From Deltaproteobacteria bacterium (lineage in GTDB: Bacteria > Desulfobacterota > Deferrimicrobia > Deferrimicrobiales > Deferrimicrobiaceae), in assembly GCA_003105225.1 (NCBI GenBank), contig PQAK01000032.1:1-9986 (forward strand): a stretch of 9,986 bases of DNA, read 5' to 3'. A model generated the notes under the pieces. That model was not told the origin of the DNA, searched no databases, and saw only the letters and a list, made by a program, of their open reading frames with translations. Shown here piece after piece: positions 1-5,369 of the stretch. The position numbers and the translations under genes were made by a program. Each line of letters begins with the position of its first letter. Within the stretch, counting starts at the first letter, position 1.

Positions 1-25
1 GCTGATGGCTGATCGCTGATCGCTG
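1..25. repeat. Short GCTGAT-type tandem repeat at window edge
   Basis: The first 25 bases consist of degenerate 7-8-base units (GCTGATG, GCTGATC, GCTGATC, GCTG). They lie in the coding frame of the NUDIX protein, where they read AISDQPSA on the minus strand. Such ATCAGC/GATCAGC microsatellites are, from memory, common at gene ends in some GC-rich phyla such as Chloroflexota. Here the repeat may mark the low-complexity C-terminal tail of the gene. The array probably continues beyond the window. Confidence 0.6.
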
Positions 26-1655
26 CCTGCGCTCGCTGCACGACGGCGCGCTCGGAGTCGTACGTGAGCTGGGCTTCGGCGTCGAGCAGGCTGGCAGCCC
101 AGCGCGGGCAAAAGCGCGCCTCTTCGGCGGTCGGGCTGTCGAAGTGCGGCGGGCCCGGGGTGGGGTCCACGAGGCGCATCAGATAGTAGTGCTCGTTCCG
201 CCGGACCAGGGTGTCGTCCACGGTGAATTCCGTGGTTCTCTCGCCGAGGTCGGCCACGATCTCGGTCCCGCAGTAGCCCGTCTCCTCGCAAACCTCCCGC
301 AGCGCGGCCTCGGCGTCGGTCTCGCCCGGCTCCACGTGCCCCTTGGGCAGCCGGATCTCGTGCCGGCAGTCGCCGCCGCGCAGCACCTCTCGCTCGATGA
401 GCAGGACGCGGCCGGCATCGAGCTGGCGGCGCACCTGTTCGACCGCGGCACGGTAGACATCCCGGCGCGGGGACGCGTTCTCCTGCCCGTCGCCGTCGGC
501 GTTTTCCGTGATCTCCGCGGTCCTGCGGATCAGCCGGTGAAATCCTTCCTGCATGGCCAGGTACCGGTGCGCCTGGAATTGCCGCCTCGCCCGGTCAAGC
601 TCCCTTGCCGCCAGGTAGGCCGCCATCTCCAGCGCCTGCCCGACGGGTTCGGTCCACCTCCCCTCGGCGGTCCGCAGGGCGAGAATGGCGCCCTCGACAT
701 TCCCATCGGTGGACACCGGCGCCGCGGCCACGCCCGTGGGGCGCGCTCCTCCATCGCCCCCGCCGCCGAGCGACCAGCTTCCCGCGTCTTCTCCGTCGGA
801 GAAAAACGTGCGCCGGAACAACGTCGCCTCCCGTACGGGAACGTAATCGTCCGGGATCGCGACATCCGCGCTTCCGGGATGCATCCCCCGGCATGCCGCA
901 GCCCCCGCCCGGAAGACCCCCCCCTGCCCCGGGGAGGGAAACACATAATAGATCCGGTCGGCTCCCGTGATGGGTAGTATCCCCTCGAGGATCCGCCTTA
1001 TGGCGTCCATCAGGTCTTCTCGGGACCGCAGCGGCCCCCAGCGCTCGACCTCCGCGGTCATTTCCCGGTCCGCAGCGGCTTCGGATCCTTCCCAGGGAAC
1101 CATCAGCGACCGGCTCTCGTCGATCGCCTCCTGGACCTTGTCCCTGCCCGAGCCCCGATCCTCGAGCTTCCGCCGGACCGCTCGACCGGCAGCCAGCCCC
1201 AGGACCCCCAGGACGGCGATCGAGGCGAACCTGCCTTCCGGCGGCCACGAGCCGTCCGGGGCGAAAAGCAGCCAGGCGAACGCCGCCGCGGCATACGCCG
1301 CCGCCGGTACCGCGGGCAGCAGAAATGCGGCGGCCGGAAACAGGACGGCGGGCACGATACGGGAATCCGCAACGGCGGGGGACAGGGAGGAAAGCTCCAG
1401 GAGCCCCGCCGCCCCCCACGCCAGCGCGGCGGGAATGTCCGGCAGCCGGTCCTGCCTCCTGGAGGTGAGGAAATCGCGGATCAGCAGGAACGCGAGAACC
1501 GCGAAGGCGGATGCCGGCCACGCGGCCGCCCAGCCGGCCCATCCTCCACTTCGCCGGAACAACAGGAACATCAAGAGATGCGCGACCGAAAAGGCGGGAA
1601 CGCTGTAGTTACGGACGACCCGATCCTTTCCTTTGAGGAGGGACGGCAGCGGCAT
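1..1655 (-). CDS. Membrane-GAF-NUDIX fusion protein, 3' end beyond window
   Basis: An uninterrupted frame of 551 codons runs from ATG 1655 to the window edge with no stop, so the C-terminus is missing. Residues 1-158 contain about five or six hydrophobic segments (for example around 22-33, 45-65 and 140-155). Residues about 205-345 look like a GAF sensor domain, starting near EDLMDAIRRILEGILPITGA and ending in a long helix (ARELDRARRQ). After a polar linker (about 384-398) comes a NUDIX hydrolase domain with a perfect box, G439-x5-E445-x7-RE453-454-x2-EE457-458-x-G460-Y461. NUDIX enzymes cleave nucleoside-diphosphate-linked substrates; the substrate here cannot be told. The start overlaps the end of the ftsB-like gene by 47 bp, with AAGG almost touching the ATG. 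GAF-then-NUDIX on a membrane anchor is unusual. A diguanylate cyclase or second GAF would be a more usual follower, so an in-frame assembly chimera near 480-545 must be considered. The frame and both domains are clear; the natural unity of the protein is not. Confidence 0.72.
   Translation of the reverse strand, partial: MPLPSLLKGKDRVVRNYSVPAFSVAHLLMFLLFRRSGGWAGWAAAWPASAFAVLAFLLIRDFLTSRRQDRLPDIPAALAWGAAGLLELSSLSPAVADSRIVPAVLFPAAAFLLPAVPAAAYAAAAFAWLLFAPDGSWPPEGRFASIAVLGVLGLAAGRAVRRKLEDRGSGRDKVQEAIDESRSLMVPWEGSEAAADREMTAEVERWGPLRSREDLMDAIRRILEGILPITGADRIYYVFPSPGQGGVFRAGAAACRGMHPGSADVAIPDDYVPVREATLFRRTFFSDGEDAGSWSLGGGGDGGARPTGVAAAPVSTDGNVEGAILALRTAEGRWTEPVGQALEMAAYLAARELDRARRQFQAHRYLAMQEGFHRLIRRTAEITENADGDGQENASPRRDVYRAAVEQVRRQLDAGRVLLIEREVLRGGDCRHEIRLPKGHVEPGETDAEAALREVCEETGYCGTEIVADLGERTTEFTVDDTLVRRNEHYYLMRLVDPTPGPPHFDSPTAEEARFCPRWAASLLDAEAQLTYDSERAVVQRAQAAISDQPS
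273..341 (-). other. NUDIX box (catalytic motif)
   Basis: Translated on the minus strand, these 23 codons match the NUDIX signature GX5EX7REUXEEXGU at every fixed position: G, E, RE, EE and G, with Val and Tyr at the hydrophobic sites. The residues are GHVEPGE, then TDAEAAL, then REVCEETGY. The paired glutamates normally bind catalytic Mg2+. The preceding strand (GRVLLIERE) and LPKG are also typical of the fold, so the domain appears catalytically intact. Confidence 0.93.
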
Positions 1656-1959
1656 CCTTTTTCGGGTCGAGGACGATGACATTCTCTTTCTCACCGATGA
1701 GGCCGAGCTCCTTGCGCGCGATATCCTCTATGTAGGAGGGATTGGTCTTCAGGTTCTCCACTTCCTTCCGGAGCCGCCGGTTCTCGTCGCGCAGCCTTGC
1801 ATTCTCCTCCAGGGTCTGCTTCTGGGTCTGATACAGCTTCCAGGTGCCGACGATCCCCATCTCCCGGAAGAGGGAAAAGAGAAGGAGACCCAAGGCCACT
1901 GCGCCCGCAATCAGGAGCGGGAGCCTCCGCCGCAAGCGGATTCCTGTCGCCTGCTCCAT
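1609..1959 (-). CDS. ftsB: FtsB/DivIC-family septum formation initiator
   Basis: This 116-residue bitopic membrane protein has the classic FtsB layout. A short basic cytoplasmic N-terminus (IRLRRR) is followed by one transmembrane helix at about 13-30 and a coiled coil at about 42-72 rich in Leu, Glu and Arg. The conserved post-coil motif follows at about 74-93 (NPSYIEDIARKELGLI). In the family, FtsB joins FtsL and FtsQ in the periplasm at the division septum. The ATG at 1959 is 7 bp downstream of the flavoprotein gene stop. GGAGG overlaps that gene's end about 11 bases upstream, a rather long spacing. Its 3' end is overlapped by the membrane-GAF-NUDIX gene. The family call is firm; the symbol rests on fold rather than neighbourhood, since no eno, ftsL or ispD is visible nearby. 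Confidence 0.87.
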   Translation of the reverse strand: MEQATGIRLRRRLPLLIAGAVALGLLLFSLFREMGIVGTWKLYQTQKQTLEENARLRDENRRLRKEVENLKTNPSYIEDIARKELGLIGEKENVIVLDPKKDAAAVPPQRKGSGRP

Positions 1960-1966
1960 CCCGTCA

Positions 1967-3280
1967 TCATCCTCCCAGCAGGTTTTGCGCCATCTTCCAC
2001 AGCAAGCGGAGGTCGAACGCTTCGCGCGCGATTTCCCGGTACGGGGAATCTCCGGCGAAAACCGCCCAGAGGATCCGCTCCTGCGCCGTCTCCCCTTCGG
2101 CCAGCTCCCGCTTCACGGACCGGAGGTAGGCATCGGAGAGCCGCCCTTTCCGGAGCACGCTTTCATAGATCCCGAACAGGACCCTCCCCCAGACGTTATC
2201 ATAGCGGAACAGCCGCACGCAGGGGCGATAGAAATGGTCCCGGAGAACCGTTTCGGAAATCCCCTTCGTGGTGATCGCCGACGCGAGAACGCCCGCGGTG
2301 TCGTGGGACGATTCGATCCCGTTCTTCAGATGACGGGAGATGAACGCGTCTCCGATGATCGCCATGCGGTCCGCATACGGGCGTATCGCGATTCCGATCG
2401 GCACCTGGGGGTGGCAGTGGCAGAGGACTTCGGCGCCCGGCGGGAGCAGCGGCGCCAATGCCCGGTTCCGCGCGCGTTCGGCTCCCAGGTCCGCGATCTT
2501 CACGTGCTCCCCTACCCCCGTCAGCGTCAGGAAATCGTTTTTCGGGGTGATCGCGAGGAAGCGGATGGCCGCCCCCGTCGCCGGGATGATGTGGATCCGG
2601 TTCCGGAGGCGCTGTTCGATGAACTCGTTTCCGGCGGGGATCTCGGCCTGCACGGTGTGCCAGGTCCTCGGCGGGCGGTAGGCGAAAGGGAGCTTGCGGG
2701 ACAGGGAGGTATTGACGCCGAACGCTCCCACGAGAAAGTCGAAGTCCCGCTTCAAGCCGTCCGGGAAGGACAGGCGATACCCGGCGGCGGTCTTCTCGAC
2801 GCTTTCGACGCGCGTGTGGAGGAACTCCGCTCCCTTTTCGATCGCCGCGTCCAGCAGGAACTGATCGAAGCTCTTTACCCCCGTCGGGGACCGGACGGGC
2901 CCGCCCCCGCGGAAGACGGTGTAGATGTCCCCCTTCTCGGGATGGCGGATCGTGACCGATACGTCCCTGCCGTGGATTTCATAGCCGTCGGCGATCCTGC
3001 TGATCACGCCCCTGTCGAACGGAAGCGACAAGCCGGCGATTTTTCCCACCATGCCCTGGCCGATGGCCCCCGCGCACATGTTGCAGCCCGAAGGGCCGGA
3101 ATGGGAAAAGGTCTTACGGTCGATGAGGGTGATCCTTGCGGTACGGCCCGCCTCGCGGAGCAGTGACAGCAGATGGAGAGCGAAAAAGCTTCCTGCCGGC
3201 CCGGCGCCGATGACGCCGACCGACGCCCCGTCAGGAAGGGGCGCATCGGAGGACTCTCTCCGTCCCGCGAGGATGCCCAT
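1967..3280 (-). CDS. Geranylgeranyl-reductase-family FAD-dependent oxidoreductase
   Basis: This 437-residue flavoprotein has an N-terminal dinucleotide-binding Rossmann motif at 21-31 (VGVIGAGPAGS) and the acidic residue closing strand two at Asp54. A second FAD-contact motif lies near 310-322 (GDAFISRHLKNGI), equivalent to the GD...GG(I/L) element of the geranylgeranyl reductase and p-hydroxybenzoate hydroxylase superfamily. A Cys pair sits just after the FAD region, GC66-N-M-C69. Members reduce isoprenoid double bonds or oxidise or hydroxylate quinone- or lipid-like substrates. The substrate here is not determined, and menaquinone or isoprenoid side-chain reduction is only a guess. It starts 12 bp after the PEGA gene with a weak GGGA ribosome site and ends 7 bp before ftsB, suggesting cotranscription. 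A short Ser/Asp-rich leader precedes the Rossmann strand; no signal peptide is apparent. Confidence 0.82.
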   Translation of the reverse strand: MGILAGRRESSDAPLPDGASVGVIGAGPAGSFFALHLLSLLREAGRTARITLIDRKTFSHSGPSGCNMCAGAIGQGMVGKIAGLSLPFDRGVISRIADGYEIHGRDVSVTIRHPEKGDIYTVFRGGGPVRSPTGVKSFDQFLLDAAIEKGAEFLHTRVESVEKTAAGYRLSFPDGLKRDFDFLVGAFGVNTSLSRKLPFAYRPPRTWHTVQAEIPAGNEFIEQRLRNRIHIIPATGAAIRFLAITPKNDFLTLTGVGEHVKIADLGAERARNRALAPLLPPGAEVLCHCHPQVPIGIAIRPYADRMAIIGDAFISRHLKNGIESSHDTAGVLASAITTKGISETVLRDHFYRPCVRLFRYDNVWGRVLFGIYESVLRKGRLSDAYLRSVKRELAEGETAQERILWAVFAGDSPYREIAREAFDLRLLWKMAQNLLGG

Positions 3281-3292
3281 GAGAATCCCGTC

Positions 3293-4549
3293 TCAGAAGG
3301 ATACGCCGATACCGCCCGTGGAGCTTCCGGAGCTTCCTCCTCCGCCCCCCCCGCCTCCGGCGCCCGCCGCCACTCCGATCACCACCGCCCCGACCAACAG
3401 GTAGATCCACCAATTATGGTACCACGGAGCCCCGCCGCCGCCGGCACGCTCCTTTTTTTCGGGCCATCCCGCCCCCTTCAGCAGCTTGGCGGCTCTCCCC
3501 GCCGCCTCTTCCGCACCCTCGACGCCTTCGGGCCACTCGAAACGCCCCAGGAAAACGGGGTCCGAATCCCCCCCGGCAGAGGAAAACACGCTCACGAAGG
3601 ACCGGCCGTCCCGTCCCTCCAGGACCATCAGCGCGGTCCGCACCGCTCCCGCCCCCGCTGCCATTTCCGCAAGCAGCGGCCCGGTTCCTTTCCCCTCCGG
3701 CGACGCGGTCAACAGGTCGCCCAGGGTGGCGACGCGGTCGCGGACCAGGACGCTCTCGATCGACTCCGAATCCCCGGGGAGCCACTGCCCCTGCCTCTCC
3801 ATCTCCTGGTATCCCGGAAGCGCGAGGCGGATCCGCACGGGCCGGGAGACGGGTACCTTGAACCGTCCGGGGGCCGTCCCGACGCGATTTCCGTCGATAT
3901 GCACCGAGGCGCCGGGGGGGATGGATTGGACGAGCAGGTCGGCTTCCGGCGGAGTGCGCTCTCCCGCCCGTTTCCACGCTTCGCGGAACGCAGGCGAGAA
4001 CAGCCCCGGGTCGGGGGAAAAGTCCGGCTGCAGGACCCTGGAGCGGGCGAACAGTTCCTCCGCCTTGCCGCGGTCCCCCTCCCATAGCTTCAACAGCCCT
4101 CTTCGCAGGAAGATTTCCGCGAAAAACGGTCGGGTCGCTCCCGTGAGCCGGAACCTTCTCGCTTCCCCTTCCGCCTCCGCCAGCAGGGCGGCGGCCTCCC
4201 GCGTCTCCATCCGCTCCATCCGGCGATGCACCTCCGCCATCCTGGCGGAGATCCGCTCGAGGGAAGCGTCATCGGCTTCCGGAAAAAGCTCCTTCCCCTG
4301 CGGCGCCTGCCCCGCCGCGGGGGGCGATACCCATCGGACTTCCAGGTCCCGGAGAAGGAGGTCCGGGATCGGCGCCATCCGCTCCCTCGCGGAACCTTCG
4401 GAGACGGAGGGCGCGAAATATTTCAGCAGGAGACACGGCTCGGCCGCCGCTACGGGTGCCGCGACGGCCGCCGTGCCCGCTCCCTCGACCGCCAGTGCGG
4501 CGCACAGGAGAAGGGCCAGCCCCCTACGCCCGCTTGACGTAGATCTCAT
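3293..4549 (-). CDS. PEGA-domain envelope protein with C-terminal membrane anchor
   Basis: The 418-residue protein begins with a basic, alanine-rich signal sequence (1-36, AxA-type cleavage site near AAAEP). An Ala/Glu/Arg-rich helical region at about 91-200 looks TPR-like. A PEGA domain lies at about 203-249, recognised by SIPPGASVHIDG, the G(T)APG turn and the closing LPGY. A mixed domain follows, then a Trp-rich boundary (WYHNWWIYLL), one transmembrane helix at about 380-397, an eight-Gly run (398-405) and a Ser/Gly tail ending GIGVSF. PEGA domains are usually extracytoplasmic beta modules of envelope or carbohydrate-associated proteins; no enzymatic motif is visible. The ATG at 4549 lies inside the last codons of the upstream regulator gene (26-bp overlap, different frame) with only a weak Shine-Dalgarno, so translation is probably coupled. 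Function unknown; domain call confident. Confidence 0.83.
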   Translation of the reverse strand: MRSTSSGRRGLALLLCAALAVEGAGTAAVAAPVAAAEPCLLLKYFAPSVSEGSARERMAPIPDLLLRDLEVRWVSPPAAGQAPQGKELFPEADDASLERISARMAEVHRRMERMETREAAALLAEAEGEARRFRLTGATRPFFAEIFLRRGLLKLWEGDRGKAEELFARSRVLQPDFSPDPGLFSPAFREAWKRAGERTPPEADLLVQSIPPGASVHIDGNRVGTAPGRFKVPVSRPVRIRLALPGYQEMERQGQWLPGDSESIESVLVRDRVATLGDLLTASPEGKGTGPLLAEMAAGAGAVRTALMVLEGRDGRSFVSVFSSAGGDSDPVFLGRFEWPEGVEGAEEAAGRAAKLLKGAGWPEKKERAGGGGAPWYHNWWIYLLVGAVVIGVAAGAGGGGGGGGSSGSSTGGIGVSF

Positions 4550-5171
4550 CCGTGATATCCCGGTCCACCGCGATGGTGGTTTCGCCGATCTGCAGGACGT
4601 AGGACGGCTTCCGCTGGAGGAGGCGCAGCCGGCTCCCCGGAACGATCCCGAGGGAGCTGAGCTTCTCCAGCCGCTTCCTGGACTTGGGGGTGATGAACAC
4701 GATGCGCACGGAATCCCCGAGCCCCGCTTCGGACAGCCGCGTCACCAGCGGCTGGATTTCGGTCCGGATGCGGTCGCAGCACTCCCCCCGTGGGATGGAC
4801 CTTCCGTGGGGGCAGACGGGAGGATGCCCCAGGAAAGAGCACACGCTGTCGGTGACCGGGGTGGTCAGGATGTGCTCGAACTGGCAGGCGCTGCTCTCCA
4901 TCTGCGTGTGGTCCAGGTCGAACAGGTTCTGGAGCAGGACCTCCGCGAGCCGGTGCCGCCGGATGATCCCCCGCGCGCGCTCCTCCCCGGTGCGGGACAG
5001 CCGCAGGTCTTCTCCCGACGTTTCCACGAGCCCGGCGGCCACGAGCTCCTCGAGAAGCCCCTCGGGGCGGTCCTCCTCCGACCGCTCCATGAGCCGTGGC
5101 CGGGTGGAGCTTCCCTCTTCGCGCAGGGTCCAGATCAGCTCCAGGATCTCGTCCTGCGCGTATTCCGTCAT
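4524..5171 (-). CDS. DtxR/IdeR-family metal-dependent regulator with FeoA/SH3 domain
   Basis: This 215-residue protein has a winged-helix N-terminus (about 1-65), a DtxR dimerisation/metal domain (about 66-145) and a C-terminal FeoA/SH3-like domain (about 152-214, GDSVRIVFI...LGIVPGS...YVKRA). Metal ligand positions are recognisable: H73, E77 and C96-x2-E99-H100. The Cys, as in DtxR/IdeR rather than MntR, suggests Fe(II). The residue matching DtxR His98 is Glu92. Extra Cys/His residues (C111, C120, H122, C131, C132) form a possible second metal cluster. The frame is open further upstream to 5303, but ATG 5171 gives the family-length N-terminus. It has GAGAGGAG 7 bases ahead and shares ATGA with the end of the Cys-rich gene. 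Sitting just behind feoB, it probably represses or tunes iron uptake genes. The recognition helix is divergent, so its operator is not predictable. Confidence 0.87.
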   Translation of the reverse strand: MTEYAQDEILELIWTLREEGSSTRPRLMERSEEDRPEGLLEELVAAGLVETSGEDLRLSRTGEERARGIIRRHRLAEVLLQNLFDLDHTQMESSACQFEHILTTPVTDSVCSFLGHPPVCPHGRSIPRGECCDRIRTEIQPLVTRLSEAGLGDSVRIVFITPKSRKRLEKLSSLGIVPGSRLRLLQRKPSYVLQIGETTIAVDRDITDEIYVKRA

Positions 5172-5356
5172 CGACGGGCTCCTCTCGAAAACAGCGATTT
5201 GAAAAAGTTCACCACCCTGGACTCCGGGACGGGAAACGAATAATGGCACCGCGGACAGCACAGGAGGGAGCAGCTCTTCCCCATCGGGCAGCCGGTCCGG
5301 CACCCCTTGTCGTCGGAGTCCATTTCATATTGGCAAAGTGGGCAGCGTATTTTCAA
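5168..5356 (-). CDS. Small Cys-rich zinc-ribbon-like protein of the feo operon
   Basis: This 62-residue protein has eight cysteines at 5, 8, 19, 23, 29, 33, 34 and 37. It is arranged as CPLC, then GCRTGCPMGKSC, then CCPRC, followed by a basic Phe-rich helix (about 47-58, VVNFFKSLFSRG). The two CPxC knuckles suggest a zinc ribbon or other metal site; the central cysteines could form another. It starts with TTG at 5356, 13 bp after the feoB stop, with GAGAGG upstream. Its TGA overlaps the regulator's ATG as ATGA. From memory, similar short Cys-rich proteins accompany feoB in Geobacter-like bacteria, where a role in iron handling or FeoB assembly is plausible but unproven. No transmembrane segment is present, which separates it from the FeoC wing-helix and from the membrane-bound FeoB-associated Cys-rich proteins. 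Confidence 0.85.
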   Translation of the reverse strand: MKIRCPLCQYEMDSDDKGCRTGCPMGKSCSLLCCPRCHYSFPVPESRVVNFFKSLFSRGARR

Positions 5357-5369
5357 GGGGCCTCTCGCA

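Noticed and set aside
179..460. 93-codon minus-strand frame
   Set aside because: It is an out-of-frame reading of the NUDIX domain; low-complexity Ser/Arg/Pro composition.
595..1542. 315-codon minus-strand frame across the membrane-GAF region
   Set aside because: Its translation is Arg/Gly/Pro-rich with no domain. The frame one base over gives hydrophobic helices and a GAF-like fold continuous with the NUDIX domain.
1844..3166. 440-codon plus-strand frame
   Set aside because: Antisense shadow of the flavoprotein gene; no domain, Arg/Asp/Gly-rich.
3486..5243. 585-codon plus-strand frame
   Set aside because: Antisense to the PEGA and DtxR-like genes and crosses their junction; Ser/Arg/Pro-rich with no motifs.
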